Shown: in pieces, positions 1-9,550 of the stretch
Layout: each line of letters starts with the position of its first letter
Numbering within the stretch: position 1 is the stretch's first letter
Origin: Verrucomicrobiota bacterium
GTDB lineage: Bacteria; Verrucomicrobiota; Verrucomicrobiia; Limisphaerales; J093
DNA length: 64,000 nt
NCBI GenBank assembly: GCA_027493615.1
Contig: JAOSKK010000037.1
Span: 190,514-254,513, forward strand
Direction of reading: 5' to 3'
Translations under genes and position numbers: made by a program
Notes under the pieces: model-generated
What the model saw: only the letters and a program-made list of their open reading frames with translations
Told to the model about the DNA's origin: nothing
Database searches by the model: none

Positions 1-189
1 GATCGCCGGCCGACACGCCTGCACCGCCCGCACTTCCTGCGGGTTCTGCGCGGTAACGCACGTAAGCGCGCTGGTGCCGTGCACCCCCAACGCCCCAAAG
101 GTCTTAAGGTCCGCTTGGATGCCGGCGCCCCCGCCGCTGTCCGAGCCGGCAATCGTCAACGCCACCGGCCATGCTTCACGATGAGCCAC
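1..189 (-). CDS. thiD: Hydroxymethylpyrimidine/phosphomethylpyrimidine kinase, N-terminal part
   Basis: ThiD phosphorylates HMP and HMP-phosphate in cytoplasmic thiamine synthesis. Sixty-three codons are open on the minus strand up to the window edge, so the C-terminal three quarters lie outside. The translation contains TIAGSDSGGGAGIQADLKTF followed by a GALGVHGTSALTCVTAQNP stretch, the diagnostic start of the ThiD ribokinase-like fold (substrate-binding Gly-rich loop, then the Ala/Thr helix). No ATG precedes it in frame; GTG at 189-187 is the likely start, with a second GTG at the WPVALT junction. It begins 30 bp after the mutY stop on the same strand, which suggests a mutY-thiD operon. Identification is firm; the start is not. 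Confidence 0.85.
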   Translation of the reverse strand, partial: MAHREAWPVALTIAGSDSGGGAGIQADLKTFGALGVHGTSALTCVTAQNPQEVRAVQACRPAI

Positions 190-219
190 GCGGCCAATAT
201 ACCGGAGCCACCCTGCTTG

Positions 220-1470
220 TCAGCCCGCGCCCCCCTCGTTCAACCGCTGCAGGATCTTCCGATGCCCCGCTGAGAACGCCCGCTCCTCGCAGGCGGCCCG
301 ACTCAACCACCGTCCCTCGCTCAGCACCATGCGTTCGCCCCGCCCCAACTGCACCCGACACACCGCGAGGATGTACCGATGCCGCGTGATGCTCTGCCGC
401 ACGGTCATCCAGGGCCTCACCTCCCGAACCGCGGGGCCGAGCAGCGCCCGCGCCGCCGCCAACGCCGATGCGTACCCATCCTGTTCAAGACCCGGGAACT
501 CCCACAGATGCTCGTTCACCACGCCCGCCGGCCGTTGGCGCACCAGCCAATGCCCTCGCCGTTCACACACGAACACATACTCCCGCCGCTCGCTCGTCCG
601 CTCCGACCGGTCCTTCACGGGCAACTGCCGGGTCAGGCCAAGCCGATGCGCCACACACGCCTTCCGCAGCGGGCACAGTTCACACCGCGGGTGCTGCGGC
701 ACGCACACCAACGCGCCCAGTTCCATCAGCGCCTCGTTCAAAGCCCCGCAGGGCCGCTCCTTGACCCGTCGCTTCCGCCAACCGCGCGCTGCGCCCCAGG
801 ATCCGGGCGACCGCCAACCCCGCGCCGCCTCCGCCAGTTCGGCCGCCACCGACCACAACCGCCGCTGCGTGGCAGGCCGCTGCACGCTTTGGCGCAACCC
901 CAGCACCCGCGCCAAGACCCGCGTCACGTTGCCGTCCACCGCCGGCGTCGGCTGGTTGTAGGCCAGACTGCAGATCGCACCCGCCGTGTACCGCCCCACC
1001 CCGGGCAGGGCCAGGACGTCCTCGAACGATCGCGGAAAGCGCCCCTCCCGTTCTGCCACCAACACCCCGGCCGCCCGATGCAGGTTCCGCGCGCGCCGGT
1101 AATAACCCAGCCCTTCCCAAAGCTTGAGCACTCGCTCCAGCGGCGCTCCCGCCAACGCCGGCACGTCAGGCCACTCACGCATCCACCGTTTCCAGTATGG
1201 GATCACGGTCGTGACCTGGGTTTGCTGTAGCATCACTTCGGAAACCCAGAGGGCGTAGGGATCGCGCGTCCGCCGCCAGGGCAGGTCCCGGGCCTGCGCA
1301 GCAAACCAAAGAAGCAGCGGTCCGACGATGAAGCCATGCCTCGACACCGGGGCAGCGTAGGGACCGTCTACGGGGTCCGCAAATCCCACCTCATCCGCTG
1401 ATCCACGGCCAACCGCCGACCGCCAACCCCGCCCGTCCAACGGAGCGCAGCCTAAATGCCTTGTCGCCAT
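220..1470 (-). CDS. mutY: A/G-specific adenine glycosylase MutY
   Basis: MutY removes adenine mispaired with 8-oxoguanine in base-excision repair. Visible in order: LPWR and MLQQTQV near the N-terminal helices, the helix-hairpin-helix LPGVGRYTAGAI, the catalytic Asp in AVDGNVTRVLAR, the 4Fe-4S ligand set CVPQHPRCELCPLRKAC (C-x6-C-x2-C-x5-C), and a C-terminal NUDIX-like 8-oxoG recognition domain. About 20 extra residues, rich in Arg/Gly/Trp, sit between the AELAEAA helix and the ALNEALMELG motif where the family usually has a short loop. The frame is open to 1569, but that start would overlap the divergent plus-strand gene. ATG at 1470 or GTG at 1347 is more likely, the latter giving the usual family N-terminus. 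Confidence 0.93.
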   Translation of the reverse strand: MATRHLGCAPLDGRGWRSAVGRGSADEVGFADPVDGPYAAPVSRHGFIVGPLLLWFAAQARDLPWRRTRDPYALWVSEVMLQQTQVTTVIPYWKRWMREWPDVPALAGAPLERVLKLWEGLGYYRRARNLHRAAGVLVAEREGRFPRSFEDVLALPGVGRYTAGAICSLAYNQPTPAVDGNVTRVLARVLGLRQSVQRPATQRRLWSVAAELAEAARGWRSPGSWGAARGWRKRRVKERPCGALNEALMELGALVCVPQHPRCELCPLRKACVAHRLGLTRQLPVKDRSERTSERREYVFVCERRGHWLVRQRPAGVVNEHLWEFPGLEQDGYASALAAARALLGPAVREVRPWMTVRQSITRHRYILAVCRVQLGRGERMVLSEGRWLSRAACEERAFSAGHRKILQRLNEGGAG

Positions 1471-1510
1471 CCGCCCGTCCCTGGACACTCCCGCCGGCAT
1501 GCGATCCCCT

Positions 1511-3264
1511 ATGAACGCTCGCTTCATCTCCGCGCTGGCCGGCGTGGCCTTCCTTGCCAGCCTCGCCACCGCACAAACCCCCGATCCCGGCCTGACCCGC
1601 TTCTTCCAGGCTTACCTCGACGAGGCGTTTGCCATGCGCCCGCTGGACGCCACCCGCCTGGGTGATCACCGGTTCGACCGTCAACTCGAGGACCTCTCGG
1701 CTTCCGCCCGCGCCCGCTGGCAGGACCACACTCGGCGCACCCTGGCCGCGCTGCCAAGCGCCGTGGACTACGCGCGTCTCCCCCGACCCGACCAGATCGA
1801 CTACGAGATCCTGCGCCACGAGCTGGCAAAGTCCCTCTGGCTGTCGGAGAACACTGATCCCTTCGCCGACGATCCGCGCGTCTACAACGACTACATCAAC
1901 GACAGCATCTACCTCCTGCTCGCCCAATCCAGCCTTCCCGCCGAGACCAACATCGCCAACGCCATCGCCCGCCTCGCCCACATCCCCGCATCCTCGAAGC
2001 CGCCCGCGCCAACCTCCGCCACCCGCCCCGCACGCACACCGACACCGCCATCCGCCAGAACCGCGGCGCCATCGCCTTCTTCGAGCGCGACCTCTTCGAA
2101 CTGGCCGGCCCCACCCCGCAACTGGCAGCGCTCCGCACGGCCGCCGCCCCCGTCGCCGCCGCCCTGCGCCAGTACCAGTCCTTCCTCGAAGACGACCTCC
2201 GCAACCGCGCCACTGGCGATTGGCGGCTGGGCCGGGAACGGTTCGCCCGCAAGCTCGAACTCGAACTCGACGCCGGCCTCACGGCCGATCAGGTGTTCGC
2301 CGAGGCCCAGGCCGAATTCGCGCGGGTCAGCCGCGACATGTACGTCATCGCCCGCCAGCTCTGGAGCCGTTACCACCCCCGCCAACCTCTGCCCCCGATG
2401 ACCCCGAGGGCCGCCGCACCACCATCACCCTCGTGCTCCACGCCATCGCCCAACACCACAGCGCCGCCGACACCGTGCTCGACGACGTCCGCCAGACCGT
2501 CGCCGAGGCCAAGGCCTTCATCGCTGCCCACGACCTCCTCCGCCTCCCGGATCCCGACCGTTGCCAGATCATCGAGATGCCCGAGTTCCAGCGCGGCAAC
2601 TCGACCGCCTACATGAACTCCCCGCCCCGCTGGATCCTCATGCCAATGGCTTTTACGCCGTCAGCCCCCGCCCGCCGATTGGGATGCCGACCGCGTCAAG
2701 AGCTACTTCGAGGAGTACAACCACCAGATGCTCCACATCCTGACCATCCACGAGGCCTATCCCGGCCATTACGTCCAGCTCGAGTACGCCAACCGCGTCC
2801 CTTCGCTCATCCGCCGCGTCCTGGGCTCGGGCACCTACATCGAAGGCTGGGCCGTCTACACCGAGCAAACCCTCCTCGACCAGGGCTATCGCGACGGCGA
2901 CCTCGCCCTCCGCCTCACCCAGCTCAAGTTCTATCTCCGCGCGGTCACCAACGCCCTCCTCGACCACCGCATGCATTGCACCGCGATGACCGACGACGAA
3001 GCCCTCGATCTCCTCATCCGCCAGGCCTTCCAGTCCGAGGGCGAAGCCCGACTCAAGGTCATCCGCGCCCAGCAAAGCTCCGTCCAGCTCTCCACCTACT
3101 TCGTCGGCCGCCTCGCCCACTATCGGCTCCGCCAGGAGATCCAGCGCGAACTCGGCGACGCCTTCGAGCTGGGCCGCTACCACGAGGCCGTCCTCGCCCC
3201 CGGCCCGGTGCCCGTCAAGTACCTGCCCGAACTCGTGCGCCAGCGCCTGCAGGAGCCGCGTTAA
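1511..3264 (+). CDS. DUF885 family secreted peptidase-like protein (frameshifted)
   Basis: Proteins of the DUF885 family resemble metallopeptidases and are mostly uncharacterised. The N-terminus MNARFISALAGVAFLASLAT is a signal peptide (ATG at 1511; 1499 is an alternative). The body follows with FFQAYLDEAFAMRPLDATRLGDH and ends with the zinc-site motif HEAYPGH (about 2749), then GWAVYTE and the RRxxxxDxxLH-like helices. The coding frame changes near 1985, 2395, 2645 and 2680. Each change is explained by one missing C or G (for example CCCC for CCCCC at 1985), and the conserved sequence resumes at once. The gene is best read as one intact ~590-residue protein damaged by sequence error. Family assignment is firm, substrate unknown. 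Confidence 0.8.
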
Positions 3265-3282
3265 GTCCGAAGGGCGAAATGC

Positions 3283-3394
3283 GAAGGGCAAAGGGCGAAG
3301 GGCGCGGGGCAAAACTCCAACGTCCAACACTCAACGTCCAACACTCAACGCCCAACACTCAACGCCCAACTTCGCCCTTCGCCCTTTGCCCTTC
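3283..3394. repeat. Long inverted repeat with a tandem-repeat loop
   Basis: Two 21-bp arms (3283-3303 and 3374-3394) are perfect reverse complements, built from GAAGGGC/AAAGGGC units. The ~70-nt loop holds a degenerate 14-bp tandem, CAACGTCCAACACT, repeated about three to four times (3316-3370). It fills the 147-bp gap between the DUF885 gene and the POT transporter and ends 17 bp before the transporter ATG. It could act as a terminator or attenuator, or simply be one of the interspersed palindromes of this genome. Confidence 0.7.
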
Positions 3395-3411
3395 GCCCTT
3401 GCCCCTCGCCC

Positions 3412-4891
3412 ATGACTGAACCCAGCCTCACCGCCGCCCCGGCCGCCGTCCGCCACCCGCGCGGTCTGTACACCCTCTTCTTCACCGAGATGTGGGAGCG
3501 GTTCAGCTACTACGGGATGCGCGCGCTGCTGGTGCTCTTCATGGTGGACCAGATCCAGCGCGGCGGTCTCGGCTACACCGACGAAGTCGCCAACGCCATC
3601 TACGGCCTCTACGTCGCCGCCGTCTATCTCGCCGCCCTCCCCGGCGGTTGGCTCGCCGATCATCTCCTGGGCACCCGCCGCGCTGTCTGGTACGGCGGCC
3701 TCGTCATCGCCGCCGGTCACTTCACCCTCGCCATCCCGCGGATCGAGGCCTTCTTTCTGGGCCTCATCCTCGTGGCCCTCGGCACCGGCCTTGCTCAAGC
3801 CCAACGTCAGTGCCCTGGTCGGCCAGCTCTATCCCGAGGCCGGGGCGCGCCGCGACGCCGGGTTCACGGTGTTTTACATGGGCATCAATCTCGGCGCGTT
3901 CCTCGGCCCCATCGCCTGTTCAACCCTCGGCGAGAAGGTGAACTGGCACTACGGCTTCGCCGCCGCCGGCGTGGGCATGGTCGCCGGGTTGATCCAATTC
4001 CGGCTCACCGCCCGGCACCTCGGCGACCTCGGCCATCCCCCGGTCACCAACCCGCAACGACGACGGGACATTGCCCTTGCGCTCTCTGCCCTGGGAGTCC
4101 TCGTCCTGATCGGCCTGCTGGGCCTCGGCGGCCTGCTGCCCCTCGAACCGGTCGCCCTGGCGCAACACACCGCCGGCTTCCTTGTCGCCCTGGGCGCGGT
4201 GTACTTCGTGGCGTTGTTCCTGTTCGCCGGCCTGGACGCGACGGAGAAGAAGCGGCTCGTGGTGGTGGTGATTCTGTTCGTCACGTCGGCCATCTTCTGG
4301 GCGGGGCTCGAACAGGCGGGTTCCTCGCTCAACTTGTTTGCCAGTCGGTTCACCGACCGCGAATGGTCGGGCTGGGAGATGCCGGCCGGTTGGCTCCAGA
4401 TCTTCAACCCCCTCTTTGTGATTCTGCTGGCCCCGGTGGTGGCCAGTCTCTGGCTCGCGCTGGCACGACGCCAGCGGCGGATGGCACTGCCGATCCAGTT
4501 CGGTCTGGGGCTGGCGTTGCTTGGCTGCGGCTTCCTGGTGATGTACGCCGCCGCCCTCCGCGCCGCCGCCGGCACGATGGTCTGGCCGACCTGGCTGATC
4601 ACCACCTACTTCTTCCACTCGGTGGGCGAGCTGTTCCTCAGCCCGGTGGGGCTGAGCTCGGTCACCAAGCTGGCGCCAGCCCGGCTCGTGGGTCAGATGA
4701 TGGGGCTGTGGTTCCTGGCGACTTCTCTTGGCAACCTCATGGCCGGACTCCTGGCCGGTCAGGTCAGCGCGGCCGGTGCCGCCGAAATGCCCGGCCGCTT
4801 CCTGATGGTCGCCCTTGTCACCATCGGGACCGGCCTGTTGCTGGTGATCTTCGTCCGTCCCATCCGCCGCCTCATGGCGGGGGCGGAGTGA
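3412..4891 (+). CDS. POT/PTR2 family proton-dependent peptide transporter (one frameshift)
   Basis: Major-facilitator protein that imports di- and tripeptides with protons across the inner membrane. The N-terminus carries the POT signature ExxERFxYY (TEMWERFSYYGMRALLVLF), and GGWLADHLLGTRRAV is the MFS loop 2-3 motif. Many hydrophobic segments follow, including the conserved FWAGLEQAGSSLNLFA and VGELFLSPVGLSSVTKL. The frame changes at about 3788, within GTGLxKPNVSALVG, where one extra T explains it; protein similarity is continuous across. Length ~490 residues is normal for the family. Downstream of a peptidase-like gene, import of peptide products is a plausible shared role (inference). Confidence 0.88.
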
Positions 4892-5048
4892 ACGACTTGC
4901 GCCCTGTCTCCCGCCGCCACTTCCGGCGCGCGAGGACAAAGCCCAGGCACACCAGGCTGACACCGAGTGCGGCCCCCGCAGGCTCGGGCATGGTCACGGC
5001 GAGCAAGGCCATCCCGCCCAGGGCTGAAAGAGTAATGTAGGCCCCCAT
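4872..5048 (-). CDS. Small PEP-CTERM-like membrane protein (58 aa)
   Basis: A 58-codon minus-strand frame with ATG at 5048 and TGA at 4872. It has a short hydrophobic N-terminus (MGAYITLSALGGMALLAVT) followed directly by MPEPAGAALGVSLVCLGFVL and a basic tail ARRKWRR. PEP, transmembrane helix and Arg cluster are the layout of a PEP-CTERM exosortase sorting signal. It overlaps the convergent POT transporter end by 20 bp and has no clear ribosome site. It is either a mini-protein or the surviving C-terminal end of a lost larger PEP-CTERM protein. No exosortase is seen in the window. Confidence 0.4.
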   Translation of the reverse strand: MGAYITLSALGGMALLAVTMPEPAGAALGVSLVCLGFVLARRKWRRETGRKSFTPPPP

Positions 5049-5113
5049 GATTGCTGCTGTCGTGCTGTGCCCTTTGGTTCTCCTGTCCTTCCCTCGCCAT
5101 CCTCCACTGCACA

Positions 5114-5136
5114 GGGTGTCCGCGTTCAGGACACCC
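5114..5136. terminator. Perfect 8-bp stem-loop after the POT gene
   Basis: GGGTGTCC (5114-5121), a 7-nt loop and GGACACCC (5129-5136) form a perfect stem about 220 bp beyond the transporter stop. No T-run follows, so intrinsic termination is only a possibility. The surrounding 5049-5300 stretch shows no convincing gene. Confidence 0.35.
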
Positions 5137-5302
5137 GCATCACACTCCTGCCGCCGGCATCGGTCAAGCTGGCCAGTTTCCTAGGCAACAACCCCTACCC
5201 TCAGAGCCCACCAGACTGCCCATCGTCGGCGGCGTGAGGTTGCGGCCGGGCGCCACCCCGTTCGTGGCTCCCGAGGAGGCCCGAAGAAAACAGGTCACCT
5301 CG

Positions 5303-5382
5303 CCCCATCCCCTATGTTCGTAATCGGCGGAGAAACCACCCGTCCCTGGATCCTCCGCCGATTACGAACATGGGGGATGGGG
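5303..5382. repeat. Interspersed hairpin repeat, copy A
   Basis: An 80-bp near-perfect palindrome. Its arms run CCCCATCCCC, then ATGTTCGTAATCGGCGGA, a 22-nt centre, and the complements back. Near-identical copies are at 12090-12169 (opposite orientation) and 28052-28130, and a half copy is at 35994-36022. Flanks are shared too: GTCACxTCxCCCCAT on the left and GGGGCTGAGGGAG then ATGAACCTGTGG on the right. All copies are intergenic. Confidence 0.85.
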
Positions 5383-5544
5383 CTGAGGGAGTCTCCTCAT
5401 GAACCTGTGGCGTGGCCGTCCCGCCTGCGGCTTCATGCTGCAAAGCGCCGCTGGAAGCCGGCGCACTCCAAACGCTGCGCGGCCCCGAGGGTGGTGATCT
5501 CCGCCCCGTCCGGCAGACCGGCCGTGTGGGGGCCGGACTTACCC

Positions 5545-5614
5545 CCTGGAATCCTGGAGCTCCGGAGCCTGGAGCTTCCCTTGAGCTTTGTGCTTTGAAC
5601 CTGGAGCTTCCCCC
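5545..5614. repeat. Interspersed TTGAGCTTTG repeat, copy 1
   Basis: Contains CTGGAGCTTCCC, TTGAGCTTTG, GCTTTGAACCTGGAGCTTCC in order. The same module occurs at 13281-13330 and 28168-28222, in each case downstream of one of the palindromic modules. Noncoding by all appearances. The 5383-5544 stretch before it holds a CCGTCCCGCCTGCGG half-palindrome and a GCACTCCAAACGCTGCGCGG segment that resembles the hairpin at 40386. Confidence 0.7.
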
Positions 5615-5684
5615 ACGTTTCAACGCGCCGCCCGGGGCGGACACGCGGCCTGCCATCACTCCAACCCCGTGGACGTCGTCGCGC

Positions 5685-6596
5685 TCACCACCGCTTCTCG
5701 ATCTCCTCGCGGGTCAGCGGGGGCCGGTCGGGTAGCGCCTCGAACCACTGGAGAAAATCCGCCTTGATCTCGGGCGTCCAGGCCCGGTCGATCTCGCCCG
5801 GCGTGTACTTGCCTTCCCGCAACCGCTGGTGTCCGAACCGGTCCTTCAACGCCACCACCTCCGCCGTCACCACTACTCGCTCGGCCAGGTGCGGCGGAAT
5901 GAAGATCACCCCGCCACGCTTGGCCAGCACCACGTCGCCGGGCAACACCGTCACGCCTCCCACCCGCACCGGCACATTCACGCCGCCGAGGATCATGTCC
6001 TTGATCGCCGACGGATGCCACCCACGCACGAACGCGTTGAAGCCTTCAATCTCCGCCAGTCCTTCGAGATCCCGCACGCTCCCGTCGAACACCACTCCGT
6101 TGCCTGACTTCGCATAAATGGCGTTGCCCAGGTTGTCCCCGATCAGCGTGCCATCTGCGATCTTCCCGAATCCGTCAGCCACGTACACGTCGCCCCGCTG
6201 CAACATGTCGATCGGCCATGAATTCGAGGCGCCGATCCGCCCCTCCGCCTTGCCCGCGGCCTGCACGTGCTCGACGTAATCCGGCCGGCTCGGCCGGTAC
6301 ACGGCGGTCAGTGCGCGTCCCACCACCGGCTGGTCCGGGTGGATCATCTGCCAGTTGCCCTCGAACTGCTGCCCGTACCCCTGCCCCTTGAGCACCTCCC
6401 AAGCCTCCTCGAGCGACACCTTCTTCATCCGTTCGAGCAACGCCTCCGGCACGCGCGGCCGCCCGTCCGGGTACCGTTCGCCGGTCCATTTCGCGGTGAG
6501 CGCCACCATCTCCTCCTTCGACAGCGTCAGCGGATCAGACCACACCGCGCCGCCGGCCAGACCGGCGAGCAGCAGCAAGCGAAACAGCGTCTTCAT
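5685..6596 (-). CDS. Exported RraA-like protein
   Basis: Belongs to the RraA / HMG aldolase fold (formerly annotated dimethylmenaquinone methyltransferase). Members include oxaloacetate/4-hydroxy-4-methyl-2-oxoglutarate aldolases and the RNase E inhibitor RraA. The core GDNLGNAIYAKSGNGVVFDG and SVRDLEGL matches the RraA metal/substrate site (GD..GN..A and DGxxRD), followed by the GGVxVxPGDVVLAxxGGVIFIP strand pair. ATG at 6596 starts MKTLFRLLLLAGLAGGAVWS, a clear signal peptide; the longer frame to 6686 is less likely. An N-terminal ~70-residue extension and export make an enzymatic aldolase-like role outside the cytoplasm more likely than RNase E control (inference). Confidence 0.82.
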   Translation of the reverse strand: MKTLFRLLLLAGLAGGAVWSDPLTLSKEEMVALTAKWTGERYPDGRPRVPEALLERMKKVSLEEAWEVLKGQGYGQQFEGNWQMIHPDQPVVGRALTAVYRPSRPDYVEHVQAAGKAEGRIGASNSWPIDMLQRGDVYVADGFGKIADGTLIGDNLGNAIYAKSGNGVVFDGSVRDLEGLAEIEGFNAFVRGWHPSAIKDMILGGVNVPVRVGGVTVLPGDVVLAKRGGVIFIPPHLAERVVVTAEVVALKDRFGHQRLREGKYTPGEIDRAWTPEIKADFLQWFEALPDRPPLTREEIEKRW

Positions 6597-6761
6597 GGCG
6601 GACAAACCAGCGGGGAAGTTTAAAATGCGCATTGCCACAATGGAGTCACGGCCTAGACTCTCGGGCAAGCCCCGGCCGGGAAACAAGTCGTTTCATCAAC
6701 CGCGACCCCTCCCGCTCCGGGACCGACGCCCGGCCTAGCTCAACTCATCGTCAAAGTCACC

Positions 6762-8227
6762 ATGGCTGAATCCCGCCCCACCCCGCACACGCCCGGCCTC
6801 CTTCGCGCCGCGCTGGCTGCCTCGCGTCAGCATGCGCGCGCCCCGCCCGCCCGCCGACGCCCCAAGGCCCGGCGCCTGCCCTCAACCGCCGTTCCTTTCT
6901 CCGCACCGCCGGGCGGGGCAGCGTGGCACTGGGCTTTGGCCTGGGCCTGCTCGAGCGGGAAACCGCCTGCATCGCCGAGACCGTCAACCGCCTCTCGAGC
7001 CCCTCGAAACTCCGCATCACCGACCTGCGCATCGCCGAGCTCGCCGGCGCCCCGATGCGCGTCCCGTTGATCCGCATCGACACCAACCAGGGCATCTCTG
7101 GCCTGGGTGAAGTCCGCGACGGCGGCAGCCCGCGCTACGCCCTATTTCTGAAAAGCCGGTTGCTCGGTGAGAACCCCTGCGATGTCGAGCGGCTGTTCAA
7201 GAAGCTCAAGCAATTCGGCGGCCATGGCCGTCAGGGCGGCGGCGTCTCGGGCGTCGAAATGGCCTTGTGGGACCTGGCTGGCAAGGCCTATGGCGTCCCG
7301 GTGTACCAGTTGCTCGGCGGCAAGTTCCGCGACCGCATCCGCCTGTACTCGGACACCGACGAATCGACCGACCCCGACGAGTTTGCCCGCCGCCTCAAGG
7401 GCCGCGCGGACCAGGGCTACACCTTCCTCAAGATGGACCTTGGCATCCGGTTGGTGCGGCACATCCCGGGCACCCTGACCCTGCCGCGGCAGTTCGACTG
7501 GCGCAGCTACAACCAGACCGAACACCCCTTCACGCAGGTCGAGATCACCGACAAAGGCATCGAGGAAATGGCCCGGTTCGTGGCCCGGGTCCGCGAAGTC
7601 GTCGGCGCGGACATCCCGCTGGCCGCCGACCACTTCGGCCACATCGGCGTGAACAGCTGCATCCGCCTGGGCCGGGCCCTCGAGCGTTACCAGATGGCCT
7701 GGCTCGAAGACATGGTCCCGTGGAAGTACACCGACATGCTCCGCGAGATCACCCAGGCCGTTCACGTCCCCATCCTCACCGGCGAGGACATCTACCTCAA
7801 AGAGGAGTTCATCAAGCTCATCCACGCCCGCGCCGTCGATATGGTCCATCCCGACCTCGCCACCGCCGGCGGCATCCTCGAGACGAAGAAGATCGGCGAC
7901 TACGCCGAGGAACACGGCGTCCCGATGGCCCTGCACTTCGCCGGCTCGCCCATCGGCTTTATGGCCAACCTCCATTGTGCCGCCGCCACCCAGAACTTCG
8001 TCGCGCTCGAACACCACTCCGTGGACGTCCCCTGGTGGGAAGACCTCGTCACCGGCATCGAGAAGCCCATCGTCCAGGACGGGTTCGCCCGCGTGCCCGA
8101 CACCCCGGGCCTCGGCGTCGAACTGAACGAAGAGGTGGTCCGACAACATCTCCTCCGCGACTCCGGCTATTTCGAACCCACCCCGGACTGGGACCGGGAA
8201 CGCTCACATGACCGCCTCTGGAGCTGA
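6762..8227 (+). CDS. Enolase-superfamily enzyme (mandelate racemase/muconate lactonizing type)
   Basis: Abstracts the alpha-proton of a carboxylate, probably a sugar acid, with Mg2+. The C-terminal TIM barrel shows KMDL, metal ligands Asp (AADHFGHIG), Glu (WLEDMVPW) and Glu (LTGEDIYL), and the catalytic His in ALHFAGSPIGFMA. An in-frame twin-arginine-like leader, NRRSFLRTAGRGSVALGFG, lies at about 6884-6940, but no ATG/GTG precedes it in that frame before a stop near 6767. ATG at 6762 or 6832 in the neighbouring frames is the likely true start, joined by one lost base; GTG at 6923 is the only start in frame. Metal ligands are complete. Substrate is unknown. The stop overlaps the next gene. 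Confidence 0.85.
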
Positions 8228-9532
8228 ATTCAGATCGTCCGCCCGCAGCGTGACGGATGTCCTTGATCCCTCCCATGAACCTTGGGGTGCAGGCTTCCAG
8301 CCTTGTGGCGCAGGCTGCCAGCCTGCGCCCTTCGGCGGATCGAGGGCATCCTCCCACGACCGTGCAAACGGTGCCCATCCGATCGGTGCGCTGCTCTGCC
8401 TTGTGCTGCTGCTTGGCGGGACACTCACCCCCGCCGCCGGGGCGCAGGGGGGCGGTTCGCCCGGCGAGCAGCCGGCGCCCGGCCATCGCAACCTGCCGGA
8501 GCTCCCCGTCGACCTCCGCGCCGCGTTCAGCCCGCCAGCCAACTTGGCCGATGACTTCGGTGCGTTCCGGCCGGTACTTCGTTTCGACGACGGCCGCCCG
8601 GTGCAGTCCGCTGGCGATTGGGCGGCGCGCCGTCGCGAGATCACGGCCGCTTGGGAACGCATCCTGGGTCCCTGGCCGCCACTGCTGGCCGAGCCGCGAA
8701 TGCTGGTCCTCACGAGCCAGCATCGCGAGACCTTCATCCAGCATCGCGTCCGCCTGCCGGTGGCGCCCGGTCAGACTGCCGAAGGCTGGCTGTTGATCCC
8801 GGATGGGCGCGGGCCGTTTCCGGCGGTGTTCGTGCCCTACTACGAGCCGGAAACCAGCATCGGGCTGGGCCAACCGCTGCGCGACTTCGGCTACCAACTC
8901 ACGCGCCGTGGCTTCGTGAGCCTTTCGATCGGCTCGCCCGGCGGCGACGCGCGCCGACCGGACCGGGGGAGGCTCGCTGCCAACCCCTGTCCTTCCTGGC
9001 CTATGTGGCCGCGAACTGCGCCAACGCACTGGCCGCCCTGCCGCAGGTGGACCCGCACCGCGTGGGGGTCGTGGGCCACAGTTACGGCGGCAAATGGGCG
9101 CTGTTCGCCGCGGCACTGTACGACCGGTTCGCCGCCGTCGCCGTCAGTGATCCCGGCATTGTGTGGGATGAAACCCGACCCAACGTGAACTACTGGGAAC
9201 CCTGGTACCTGGGGCTGGACCCGACCGTCTCACGCGCGCCGGGGGTGATCGGCCCCGACAACCCGCGCACCGGCGCCTACCGCACGCTGGTCGAGTCCGG
9301 CCACGACCTTCACGAGTTGCACGCTTTGATCGCCCCGCGACCGTTCTTCGTGTCCGCGGGGGCCGAAGACCCGCCGGAGCGCTGGCGTGCCCTGAATCAC
9401 GCCCGCGCCGTCAACCGGCTGCTGGGCTTCCCCGACCGCGTGGGGATGACGCACCGTACCGGCCACACCCCCACCCCGGAGTCCAACGCCGAAATGTACG
9501 CGTTCTTCGAATGGGCCCTCGGCACCCCGTAG
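8208..9532 (+). CDS. Secreted alpha/beta hydrolase, dienelactone-hydrolase-like (frameshifted)
   Basis: Predicted serine hydrolase acting outside the cytoplasm. Conserved parts: the hydrophobic leader IGALLCLVLLLGGTLTPAAG, a RVRLPVAPGQTAEGWLLIPD lid region, the nucleophile elbow GHSYGG, and the catalytic His region near MTHRTGHTPTPES. The frame shifts at about 8970 where GGGGG should be GGGGGG (DRG / EARCQPLSFLAYV). ATG at 8208 overlaps the preceding gene by 20 bp, but the first ~60 residues read through a palindromic repeat (8286-8329), so the native start may be elsewhere. Co-transcription with the enolase-superfamily gene is likely. Confidence 0.75.
8286..8329. repeat. GGTGCAGGC-type palindromic repeat inside a gene start
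   Basis: GGTGCAGGCTTCCAGCCTTG is followed by GGCGCAGGCTGCCAGCCTGC, two adjacent short palindromes of the GGTGCAGGC/GCCTGCACC family found elsewhere at 12041, 13142 and 44527. Here the repeat lies within the predicted N-terminus of the hydrolase gene. Confidence 0.6.
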
Positions 9533-9550
9533 GCGCCTCTTCCTCCCGCC

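Noticed and set aside
1511..4891. Reading the broken DUF885 and POT genes as pseudogenes in decay
   Set aside because: All lesions are single-base length changes in homopolymers and the protein between them is fully conserved, with no stop-creating substitutions or larger deletions.
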